Of a stretch of 17,840 nucleotides of DNA, positions 1 to 9,899 are shown piece after piece. This DNA comes from Nephromyces sp. MM_2019. Its lineage: Eukaryota > Apicomplexa > Aconoidasida > Nephromycida. Location: the NCBI GenBank assembly GCA_015657535.1, contig JADHZB010000828.1, positions 8,266 through 26,105 of the forward strand. Reading direction: 5' to 3'. Numbering within the stretch: position 1 is the first letter of the stretch; every line of letters begins with the position of its first letter. The notes beneath the pieces were generated by a model. The model had not been told where the DNA came from, searched no databases, and worked only from the letters and a program-made list of their open reading frames with translations. A program made the translations under genes and the position numbers.

Positions 1-121
1 AATATGTGTGTATATATAAATATGTGTGTATATATAAATATGTGTGTATATATAAATATGTGTGTATATATAAATATGTGTGTATATATAAATATATATT
101 TATATATAAATATGTGTGTAA
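1..121. repeat. 18-bp AT/TG tandem repeat
   Basis: Five near-identical 18-bp units (atatgtgtgtatatataa) run from position 2 to 91. A diverged AT-only unit (92-109) and a partial unit follow. The array lies left of the last visible condensin exon, so it is probably inside that gene's next intron, where the coding strand reads CA/TA. It probably continues beyond the window edge. Confidence 0.9.
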
Positions 122-184
122 AAGGTGAGTGTGTATAATACAGTGAAGGTTTTAAAAACAAAGGGGTTTGTATAGAGATAAATA

Positions 185-208
185 ATATATATATATATAT
201 ATATATAT
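185..208. repeat. (AT)n microsatellite
   Basis: An uninterrupted AT dinucleotide run that grades into a short TG stretch. It starts about 25 nt inside the intron that follows the donor at 234/235 (minus strand). Confidence 0.9.
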
Positions 209-234
209 GTGTATGTGTGTGCGTATAAATATAC

Positions 235-529
235 CAATGAGGATTGATAAAATCAACAGTTTCCCAAAATAATTCAACTGTATTTCGTGTTATATGTTGG
301 AGTGTAGGTACACCCACTAAACAATTTAAGGCCAAACAAATTTCATAAAAAATAATAAAATTTGGACGAAATTGGTCCAAACTAATTAATAGTAATCTTT
401 CTAAATTGTGTGTAATTTCATTAATTAAAGGTGTGCGATAATACGATAAGTCATCTCTCTTTGAATTTAATATAATTTGTAATAATTTTAAATAACAATG
501 AAGATATTCCATAGGTGTTCCAGCTACAC

Positions 530-564
<35 letters not shown>

Positions 565-3500
565 TGCTTTAAAGTTGAGTGGTATATATTTTTTTTTTAA
601 TTATTATCAACCATTCATTGCTCATATTTGAATTACACACACATATATATACAAAAGAAGATCAGAGTATTATTCGTACACCATTTCATGTGATCTTGAA
701 TGATACACACATATATATTTATATTATATAGGTATATAGTGTATGTTTTACATGTGCATAAATTTTATAATAAACATAAAGAGTACATATAGATCTTCTA
801 CGCATAAATATAATGTATATAGATGGTACATACATATATATGCTACATACAAAGAAAATTATATATGTGTGCATATTAAGATTATGTGTGTATGTGTGTG
901 TTTGTGTGTGTGTATATAAGATGAATTTCTGTAATTGTGTGTGTGTATGTGTGTATGTGTGTGTGTGTGTGTTTGTGTGTGTGTATATAAGATGAATTTC
1001 TGTAATTGTGTGTGTGTATGTGTGTATGTGTGTGTGTATGTGTGTATGTGTGTGTGTATGTGTGTGTGTATGTGTGTGTGTGTGTGTGTATGTGTGTGTG
1101 TGTGATCTTTTTGTGTACATAAATGTGTGTGTGTGAGATGTGTGTGTGTAAGATGTCTGTGTGTATATAAATAAATGTGTGTATAAAATAATCTATTTCA
1201 TTAACGTACGTGTGTCTATAGCAACATTAAGTGCCTCTAAAATTCCGTGTGCAATATTTTCTGATTTCCAACGTTCATCAGTTGAAAAGGAGTCAAAAAT
1301 TTTCTAATTTACACATTTTTAAATAAATAGAGGATAATGTTACAAATTAAATTTAAATACAAAACTGTTTATACAATTTTAGCAAAATTTAACTATTAAG
1401 ACAAGATAATAAATAATGTGTAAAGATTTGATTGTGAGTGTGTATTTGTATACACATTTGTGTGTACTTCTCACCATGTATAGGTATTTATCAAATGTGT
1501 ATTTATATATATAAATTAGAATGTGTAGTTAAATCAGATCGTATATACTAATATCAAGAGGTTTATGTGTTTAGAAAAGGGGATATTTGTATTTGTAGTA
1601 TATCAGGGATTATGTGTATGAGTTATAGGGTTTATGTGTGTATGAGTTATAGAGTGTATGTGCGTATGGGTTATAGAGTGTTTGTGTGTATGGCTTTTAG
1701 AGTGTTTGTGTGTATGGCTTATAGAGTGTTTGTATGTATCAATATCAAGAAGTATATATACGTATCAAGGATTAAATGTGAGTGTGTATTAAAGAAAGCA
1801 AATATGTATATCAAGGATATTATGCGCGTGTGAGTCAAAGAAAGTATACACATAATCAAGGATTGTATGTGTGTGTGTGAAGGAAATATGAAAGTGATAT
1901 TTTGACAAAATAAACTTGAATAACATTGTAAATATATAGATTTCAAAATAACTAACCTCAATACAAGCAAATTGTCGAAGAGGTGCATCAATGACAAGTT
2001 GTACAAGTTTGTTTAAGCTTGTGCTTTTGTGTGTGTGTGAAAGAAATAAATCTTTAAAAACAGTAAGAACTGTTCCGGGTACAGATGTATCTGCCTTAAT
2101 GTTTGATGTGTTAACAATGCTCTTATCTGGGCTCCATATGAGCTCCCACATAAGGTGTAACTTATCCCTATATAAATATGAATATAAATAGTTAATGTGT
2201 GTAATGGAGTAGAAAAAAATGTGTGTATAAAATCCATAGGAATTGATAGGAAAGCAAAATTAATGTGCGTGATAATGCACACGTGTTTATACCCTCAAGA
2301 AATCAAGAAGATTGCTCAATCATATCTATATGGCTTAATCTTATTATTTAGATATATAAATTATATACATATATATATATATATGTATGTGTAAATGTGT
2401 GTGTGTATACAGGTGTGTGTAGATTATAAATAACTAACTGAACAAATTCAATTTCAAGAATAGCACAATCTCTCAAATATATGAGGGCTGCTTTCTGGTC
2501 CGTACGATTTGAGCTAAATAATAATTTTGCTGAGCTGTATATACACCACAAAAAAAAAATTAAAATAATAGTAGTTTGTATATCTAAATCCAATATGTTT
2601 GTATAAGTTGTTCAATATATATTAAATTTTATAGTTATATTTTTATATATTGTATATTATTATTTCTTATCCTTATATTATTTCCCTTCGTTTACCCCGT
2701 ATAAATATATATATACAGTGTATTAATACATATTTATTGAATTTTTCTTCATATAAAAAAAATATATATGTGTATATAGAGTACATGTCTCCCTTAGTAT
2801 AACCCTAGATACACCCTCGTGTCTTTGATATGTATACTTACTGATTTATAGATTGATCAATAGCATCTAGTATTGTATAATTTATGCTTATCTTGTTAAT
2901 TAATTCAAAATCTTGTTTTTCAAGTATGTTTGTAAATGATTCTAGAGTAGGTGTAGCTGAATTACTCGTATCTTCTGCCTCATCTTCTTCTTTTGTGTTA
3001 TCTGTTGATTCGAGTGTATCTATTATATTGTTGGTGATATCAGAAGTAGTTTCATCTAATTTCATATTTAAATTATTTGTGGAAATTTCACATTCCTCAA
3101 TGCTTGATGTAATAATTTCACTCGAAGAGTTATTATTCGAATTTTCCGCCTTATTGGAATCGTCAGAGGGAAATAATTTCTAAATAATAAAAATGTGTGT
3201 GTATAAGAAAACATCCATATATACGTATAAGAGATATAGCTAAGATAATATTGTTTCTATAGTTTTTATAATCTATTTTTAGGTATATTTATAGCTTATA
3301 TAAGCTAATCAAATTATTATAGATTGTATAATAAAATGGGTATATGCTTATGAAATAGAGTCAGAATTTAAAATACGTGTGTAGGGGGTATATTGGGTTC
3401 AATTCGACTTACGGGATATTTATCTATTATAGCTTTCATTTCACGATCTAAGATGTCCATGTGTAATGTGTAATCTGCTTTATGCTTTATAAATCGTGCT

Positions 3501-6048
3501 ATTGTTGATAATAAGAGTAATGATTGACGGCGAACTATTGATGTCTTATCCAACAACATTTGTGTAGCTACAACTGTAACCCTTTCGATTTCCGAAGTTA
3601 GTAAGATATTGGCCTCAATTAGCTCTTTGAAGCACTAAAAGAAAATTTAAAAAATTCAAATTACTTTGCTGGTTTTGCGCATTCTAAGTGCTCTCAATGT
3701 GGGTCTAATAATTGGGAGTAGGATTATTTATTTGAGTCATAATTGGGTGATTTGGGTGATTAAGAGATGTGGTTGTAAAAATATATATAATATATTAAGA
3801 ATAAGAATATTTATAGTAAGTAATGTGGTGCAAATATATGTGTGAGGATGTTATAAATATGTCTTAGGATTCAATAGACTTGTAATAGTTAAATGTTGTA
3901 TATGTAATTGAGAAAATTTGGGAAGCTTTAAGACAAAACAAAAAACACCCAAATCACCCAGGGAAGGTAAAAATTTAAGAATCTAAATGAGTGTGTGTAA
4001 ATGATTATTTTTGATGTGTTAATCAAATTTTACCTTAAGACAGCACATTCTTGCCCAAAAAGTTATGTCTGAGTGGCGGCTTAGAAGGAGTTCAAGCATT
4101 TGTGATCTTGAAAATTCATCTAATTGGGGTTTATTTGAATCCTGTGCACATATAAGATTATAAATTTTTTATATTTACTTTGGTTAGTTAGCTTAAATTG
4201 ATGTGTATGATATTGGATAATGCTTATGAAATACTTATTCAGAAAGTCTATATAACCAGGTATCATTTGTAAAAAAATTGAGAAACAAAGTGGAAAATAA
4301 ATTGTTTTGTCTTAAAACTTCGTTTGGCTTACATCAGTTTGCTTTGAATGAAGAAGCATGTTTTTCAATATCTCAATTAAACTCTTTCTTAGCTGATAAA
4401 CCTCAACACCAAATAGATCTTTCAAGAGTGGAAGGTGGTTGATGAATAGAAGTGGGAAACGTGTGCTTAGTGATTCTAAAAATAGCCCAATATTCGAAAG
4501 TTCATTTTGAGTTGCAGTAGATAAATTGTTAGATGAAAATATTAATAAATTTCGTACTTCATGCATCAATTTTTTGAGAAACAAGGAAGGTACCAGATCT
4601 TGGTTTATGAGGTTAAAGGAATCCAACAAAATCGTGAAGTTACCCTTTTTAACAAATCCTAGTAAGCTGGACAACCATTCATATGACTCCATCTCCCTAC
4701 TCAAAGAGTCGAGTGAGTTAAGGCTACGCTGAGTAATAGTGCCCTCATCTTCAGCAGTGTTTCCAATTCTTTTGACTTTGTGAAGAGGTAAATGAAATTC
4801 TCCTCCGCTTGTCTTATTTGCGCTTTCTATTGTATCAGAGTCGGTGTTTTCTTCAGGCTGAGATGGAACTTCAATGTAATTTTCAGGTTTTGAATCCTGG
4901 GGAAAATCAGCATTAATGGAGTCATCAAGCTTTTCAAATTGAGAAGCTTCGATGTTTTCAATTTGCTTGGGTCCCAAGTGAATTAGAGTTGATGACATTA
5001 ATTCTGAACAGAGTGTCTCAGTGCCTTTGTTTATGTTTTTGTAATTCGAAATGCTAATACACGCTTGCAAAAAAACCTCCAGGAGTTGATAATTTATATT
5101 TCCGTTTCCACCATAAGGAAAGGAGTATGGAACAATAAGAGAATTGCTCAGTCCAATTTCTGAGATCCCAATTATGAGTTGTTCATGATATATTTCTGAT
5201 TGATCATTTGGCTCTTGGTTCCCTTGTTTAGATTTTACCTAAGTTTTTGAGAAAGATTGTAATCTTATTTCGTGGATTTAATAGTTTTCTTGGAGTTGTC
5301 TAACCTTTTTAGCTTTTTCATTGGCTGCATTCATAATTGTTGAAAGAGTCCAGTTAGCAAGATAGATTACAACAGATATTATCGAACGCATCACTTCTCC
5401 AACATCTGAATGAATTAAGCTATTAGCATGTGAATCATAATCTTTGTCTGATAGATTATTTTCCGCGTGAAGACGGTCTTGTAGTGCAGAAGCAAATGAT
5501 AAGTACTTCGGGAATAGTTGAGAATTTTCGGGATCCTCGGGGAGGGATGGTAACAGCTCCGCAACATTTATACAAAGACTTTTCAGAACTTTAACGAACA
5601 TCGATTTGTTCTCAGCTTTTACTTGTGACCAGGTCCTATAAGTGAATGAAAAAGAAAATCGTGATTTTATGAAGGTTTTGTAGTATCAATGAAATGTCGG
5701 AAATCCCTGGCAATATCACAGGACCTATTAAAAGCAGATATTGACTCACCTAATTATGTTGAACGCATTATGAAAAGCCTTTTCAGTCAGTAACTCAAGA
5801 CAATTTGCGCTTGATCCCGTCAGAGGCAAAAGAAATTCAATCGCACCTTTATGAGAAGACTCGTCCCAGTATTCTGGGTCTTCTGCGGCCCAGGCATTGA
5901 GCTGACGATTCTCTGTCTCGGCTCTCGAAGAAGGACTCTGTCCTATTGCCTTTTGTAATAGAGTGTGATAGTCATGGTCAAAAGGTATTTGAAAGCTTAG
6001 AAGTCGTGTTGAGGGATGTGAATTATCAACACTAAATCTCTTCGACAT
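235..6048 (-). CDS. NCAPD2: Condensin complex subunit 1 (CAP-D2), 3' part beyond left edge
   Basis: HEAT-repeat subunit of condensin, which compacts mitotic chromosomes. Coding segments on the minus strand: 6048-5750, 5635-5305, 5238-4333, 4141-4034, 3634-3413, 3179-2842, 2534-2439, 2167-1957, 1303-1210, 523-235. They join in phase into about 964 codons with GT..AG introns, and the reading continues left of the window. Family features: N-terminal LLSFQIPFDHDYHTLL near residue 16; GLFLESLSTRFPLLFINHLP near residue 460; DEFSRSQMLELLLSRHSDI near residue 520; MLLDKTSIVRRQSLLLL near residue 573; an acidic Ser/Thr-rich linker at about 623-710; AKLLFSSNRTDQKAALIY near residue 738; LMWELIWSPDKS near residue 771; VIDAPLRQFACIEKIFDSF near residue 830. 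The order and spacing match CAP-D2 better than CAP-D3. The start is the first ATG of the leading exon. A 'ctgtag' acceptor just upstream would extend the frame, so a further 5' exon is possible. The gene diverges from RSP3. The family call rests on remembered motifs, not on a search. Confidence 0.87.
526..564. repeat. (CA)n microsatellite at a 3' splice site
   Basis: A near-perfect CA run on the plus strand, with two 'cat' interruptions at its left end. On the minus (coding) strand it reads (TG)n directly before the TAG acceptor of the last visible condensin exon. Confidence 0.9.
885..1180. repeat. Interrupted (TG)n tract with a 71-bp direct duplication
   Basis: A long TG-dominated stretch on the plus strand with 'tatg' interruptions. 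Inside it a 71-bp segment occurs twice in tandem (901-971 and 972-1042). It is recognisable by the shared non-repeat core 'atataagatgaatttctgta'. The whole tract lies in the condensin intron and reads CA in the transcript. The minus-strand open frame here encodes only His-Thr repeats and is not treated as a gene. Confidence 0.85.
1304..1956 (-). other. Long condensin intron, CA-rich
   Basis: The intron between coding segments 2167-1957 and 1303-1210 has donor GTTAGT, acceptor TTAG and phase 0. Most of it is CA/TA-rich on the coding strand and it holds the 24-bp tandem repeat at 1621-1740. No exon-like sequence with family similarity was seen inside it. Confidence 0.75.
1621..1740. repeat. Five tandem copies of a 24-bp repeat
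   Basis: Units begin at 1621, 1645, 1669, 1693 and 1717. Each is close to gcttatagagtgtttgtgtg plus tatg, with a few substitutions. Because 24 is a multiple of three, the plus strand stays open and spells an eight-residue repeat (such as YRVFVCMA). The array lies wholly inside a condensin intron. The opposite-strand reading has no other support, so I treat this as a minisatellite. Confidence 0.88.
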
Positions 6049-7672
6049 TAGAGTATATTCTAATTTTGGAAATATATCCTACAGAGAAATTAGTATAGAG
6101 ATGAAAAAAAAGTAATGAATGTATGTCCTGTACTTACTATTCAGGTACATATAATTGAACTAGATGTGATAAATATAAACTTTGCAAAAATTAAAAAAAA
6201 TTATAAAACTCCCCGGTACAAAAAAGTTAAGATAAATTACTATGGAATATCAAGTTTATCGATGTTGTTAAATTTTATATTATATTTTTTAAAATTATCT
6301 ATATTAACTATTGAAAATTGGATAAATTTTCACTATATAGACTTATTCATAAAAATTGAATGAAAAAGCAATATTAGTGTTAAGCTGAAGACATATTGAC
6401 TTTGTGTATGTCTTTGGAGAGGTTCTTATGACTTTTTTTTAGAGTTTTTAACTAAATTTCACATAACCATGTTATGTTTATGCCATGAGGTAAGTAGAAA
6501 GTAACAAAATCTACACAGATGCAAGGACAACATTAAATCAGTTTCAATATATAAAAATTACTACCAAGCATCACAGACAATAAGCTACTCAATTTTTTAA
6601 ACGTATAACTGAATTTTTAAATCACTAACTAATTGTCAATAACTAACATTATAAAACCTTAAAAAACACACCCTTGTCAACGCTAAGTTAAGATTATATT
6701 GCTGAATGAAACTCTGATTTTGGAGTAATAAATACAAGTAACTTTAGTGTGTTTGTAAATATCTCCCTAGAGGTATTAATCAAGCAAGAGTTGTTGTTTT
6801 AGGTAATTATTTTACACTATTAATTGAATTGTTTCAATTTATGTGTGAAATTGGTCACTTGAATATGAATTTGTTTTTCTATTACTTTGATAAGAGTTTT
6901 AAATGATTCGAGTTAATTTATCTCTGAACTTAGCACATTTGGTATTTTTGAATTATAAACGTTGGTAAAACAGTTTTGTAATTCTCAAATTAGAAAAAAC
7001 ATCAAAATCAAATACAAACAAAAAGTAACAAATTAGCTAAATTCTTTATTTCTTCTTAGGGATATATTACCGTAAATCTCTAGATAGTCATAATCGAATC
7101 GTTTGAGTTATTACTTTAACAAATATGAAATGCTTAGTTAATTATATTTATCGAACAAATCCACAGCAAAACAAAATCTTATTTAAATTCATAATGTTTT
7201 GTGACAAATGAAGAAGCTACATTCTCCCACAGTTTATAAAGAATAAATTAGGAACACCATTTAAATATATTATTTTGTTTCATTTTCAAATCCGTATTAA
7301 CTTTATGTTTTAAAAATCCAAATCGTATGTGAAGATAAAACAATGTTATTGATAACTTGATTAAACTAAGATCCATTATATATAAAAGTTATCAAGTAAC
7401 ATATAAGTACATATCATGTTTATTTATATTATGTAAATAAGTAAATGTGTCCATAACATATTGGAAATAAATAATTGATAATTAAATCAGTATAATTAGG
7501 CGTTGATATATAAAATAATGCAATTTTGGTCTATATTCATACCTTTATATAGTCTGTATGCATAGTAGCTACGCTTTTTAATTTCCCAAAATCATTTTTT
7601 TTAATCATAACCTTGATGATTTATCAATGAAATCTATTCAATCAAAAACATTTACCATTTATTTTATCAAAG
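6049..7672. other. Divergent intergenic region, no gene seen
   Basis: About 1.6 kb separates the condensin start (leftward) from the RSP3 start (rightward), so both promoters should lie here. The sequence is AT-rich with few TG or CA tracts. The plus-strand open frame at about 6115-6363 is mostly Ile, Leu, Lys, Asn and Tyr with no recognisable motif, and I do not regard it as a gene. No tRNA cloverleaf or repeat array was seen. Confidence 0.6.
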
Positions 7673-9335
7673 ATGTATAACCAACAGAAAAAAATGTAGG
7701 TTTAAACTAGAAAACATTCAAGCTATTTTAATATAAGTTTTTGTTATTAATTGTGTGTTTTTAATTTATAGTCAACCTACAAGTCAACCCAAAAGATTCA
7801 CTTACAGAGACAAAAGTATAGCAAATAAAAAGGTGATATATATTTATATATTTATATATATATATAAACTTTATTGAAACATTTTAAACTCATAAAATAT
7901 TCTAAGGGTGGTAAATTTCAATCGATATATGAAGAGAATCAAGCCAAAACAAACTATCAAGATAATCAAAAAAGTGTTGACACAAATGGAAAGAATCAAG
8001 ATTCACAAACAGTTCCATTTATTGAGGATTTAACAAATTTTGATGTAGTTTTAACAACATCAACACAGACTGATGAATTTTCATCAGATGAGGAGTCTGA
8101 AGTTAATTTTGTTTCAGGTGTTGATCAAATTGATCAAGCGACACAACTAGATTATAATGAACTTTGGAATTTCGATGAGTAAGTAAGTTGGTGATACTGT
8201 ATATATGTATATTTGAAAGAAAATATCGAATTGTGTGGTATCATTGTTTTATTATCTTATGAACATTGTGGTAATTTCATAAAAAGTCATTTTATAGTTA
8301 CATTGTGCATGTATCAAATATGCTGGAAGAAACAATTTTGTTTCTTAGATAAATTATATTTATGGAAATAACTTTTAATAATACCCTCTAAATATACTTC
8401 TTTATAGCTACTTATGAATTCCTGTTGTCAATATATGATCAATTTTTAGCTTTAGATAATAAAAAATATATTTATGCTTAAGTGCATTATATTTTTGCTA
8501 GAGAAGTAGTACCTATTATAGAAGTTATTATGGGAAATGCAATAGAAAAAGCAATTGAAGAAGTAATAATCATAGTTCCCATTGCACAAGTTTTGCTATG
8601 ATAATATATTATCTCATGCCAATTAAAATAATGTTTGCACACACCTATGCATTTATTTAGAAATTTTATTTATTACACGAATTGTATAAATTATTTTTAC
8701 AAGTTAGAAAAAGAAGATGAGTTAGCTGAACTTGAGCAAACAAGGAAAACTCATAATGACAAAGTTGAAGAAAAACTAAATGAAATTAAAAAATTACAAG
8801 GGTATCATCAGGAAATGGTCTTAAAAAGGGTAACTTATAATACTAAAATGAAATTAGTTTTTGGATAGATATAGATGTATATATAAATACTTATCCATAA
8901 AATTTCTAGTTTAAAAATCAAATTTTTTACCCAGCTTTGCTATTATAATTATAAAAACAAATATTCTCTAGTACAGTCGCCTATACAAACTTAGAGATAA
9001 AAATAATATCCACGTTTTACAAAAATAAAAGGAACTTGAAGAATCAAAGATAAAATTGGAAATAAAAAATATTAATATACGACGTGAAAAAGATCAAGCA
9101 ATGAAATTTGCAAAAAGTTTCGTTTATAAAGTACGTTGGTCAGTAATAAGTTATATTAAATCCTTAGGCTGGCTTAAGGACATAAATAAGGTATGTATGT
9201 CTGATAAAATCTTGTATATCATATTATTATCAAAATATCAACATCATTTCAAAAGTCTATCGAAGAGTATATTCACAAACCTTATATTCGTAAACAATTC
9301 TATCAAAAGGTAAAAATTAGGAAATTATTTTTTAG

Positions 9336-9368
<33 letters not shown>

Positions 9369-9449
9369 ATATATATACAGGGAATAGAGACCTATAGCAT
9401 GCTACAAAGTTTGTTGAATGGTAAATATATATTTTTTCAGAATATTTAA
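7673..9449 (+). CDS. RSPH3: Radial spoke protein 3
   Basis: RSP3 is the structural axis of the axonemal radial spoke, which links doublet microtubules to the spoke head. Coding segments: 7673-7695, 7772-7832, 7907-8178, 8502-8562, 8704-8829, 9032-9190, 9256-9309, 9381-9449. All junctions are in phase, giving about 274 aa. Family landmarks in order: a basic YRDKSIANKKGGKF element near residue 19; a conserved DLTNFDVVLTTSTQTD block at about 69-84; VDQIDQATQLDYNELWNFDE at about 100-119; the amphipathic segment EVVPIIEVIMGNAIEKAIEE at about 120-139, where RSP3 docks RIIa-domain spoke proteins; a charged coiled coil at about 140-200; then AKSFVYKVRWSVISYIKSLG, matching the second helix that binds Dpy-30-type subunits. 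It is much shorter than green algal or animal RSP3, keeping only the conserved core. The first exon codes for only seven residues and part of an eighth. The 3' end is ambiguous because a possible 20-nt intron at 9421-9440 would move the stop to 9475. Confidence 0.88.
8179..8501 (+). other. RSP3 intron, no internal gene seen
   Basis: A 323-nt intron with donor GTAAGT (also read as a duplicated GTAAGTAAGT) and acceptor TGCTAG, in phase 2. It is AT-rich. Removing it joins ...LWNFDE to EVVPIIEV, which restores the most conserved block of RSP3. The join is therefore well supported. Confidence 0.85.
9336..9364. repeat. (TA)n microsatellite in RSP3 intron
   Basis: A pure TA run inside the 71-nt intron 9310-9380, shortly before its 'atatacag' acceptor. 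It takes up much of the intron and is likely to vary in length between isolates. Confidence 0.92.
9421..9440 (+). other. Possible 20-nt intron at the RSP3 3' end
   Basis: The segment starts GTAAAT, contains a T run and ends in TTTTTTCAG, so it has all the visible marks of an intron in only 20 nt. Removing it changes the C-terminus from ...LLNGKYIFFQNI with a TAA stop at 9447-9449 to ...LLNEYLSKFNLMKM with a TGA stop at 9473-9475. The other introns modelled here are 56 nt or longer, so I keep the unspliced reading as the default. Confidence 0.35.
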
Positions 9450-9899
9450 GTAAATTTAATCTAATGAAAATGTGAACCTTTATATCTTGTTTGTAAATTA
9501 TTCAACTCAGACATGATCAAAGATTCACTTAACCTTGCTCATCTAAGTATTCAATAATCTAATGAGAATTGTATCCCTATTGAAATTATTGAATCGCTCA
9601 GATATGGATATACTTATATATGTATATAACTTGGTAATATTTATTATTTGATTAAACTCTTTGGAGATTATATTTAAAATTTTCCTAAGCGTATATATAT
9701 TTTGAATAAAATAAATTTTATCAATATGAAGTATTAAAAGATAAATTTCTTTATACTTGTATAAGCCCTTGAAAATGATCTAAGAATAATATAAATTTTT
9801 GATGAAATGACTATTATATATCAGCTACAAAAAAAATATATTCTCACCGAAATGGACAATAGGAAATGAATATAGAGAGTACCAATGTAGTACTTTTGA
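9450..9899. other. Convergent 3' region between RSP3 and GlyRS
   Basis: About 450 nt of AT-rich sequence where the two genes end facing each other. An AATAAA at 9705-9710 on the plus strand could serve as a polyadenylation signal, but such hexamers are expected by chance in this composition. No gene was seen. Confidence 0.5.

Larger units (their letters stand above)
524..1209 (-). other. Condensin intron with CA-rich 5' half and (UG)n at the 3' splice site
   Basis: The intron is bounded by donor GTACGT (1209-1204) and acceptor TAG (526-524), both on the minus strand. It interrupts the frame in phase 1. On the coding strand the first ~330 nt are dominated by CA repeats (plus-strand TG, about 880-1180). 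The last ~40 nt before the acceptor are almost pure TG (plus-strand CA, about 526-564). There is no ordinary pyrimidine tract at the acceptor. The two tracts are complementary in the pre-mRNA. The splice boundaries are inferred from phase and from family similarity on both sides. Confidence 0.75.

Noticed and set aside
719..1120. Minus-strand open frame encoding a His-Thr repeat protein
   Set aside because: It is simply the CA microsatellite read in frame, and it lies within an intron of condensin on the same strand. It has no non-repeat domain.
1621..1740. CRISPR-like array
   Set aside because: Units are contiguous with no unique spacers, and the context is an intron of a eukaryotic gene.
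2884..3183. Plus-strand open frame rich in Ser and Val
   Set aside because: Antisense shadow of the acidic Ser/Thr-rich condensin exon 2842-3179, whose phase fits on both sides.
4526..4732. Plus-strand open frame of 68 codons
   Set aside because: Antisense shadow of the 906-nt condensin exon 5238-4333.
6115..6363. Plus-strand open frame upstream of condensin, 82 codons
   Set aside because: The amino-acid content follows AT-rich base composition (Ile, Leu, Lys, Asn, Tyr). No motif or partner exon was seen.
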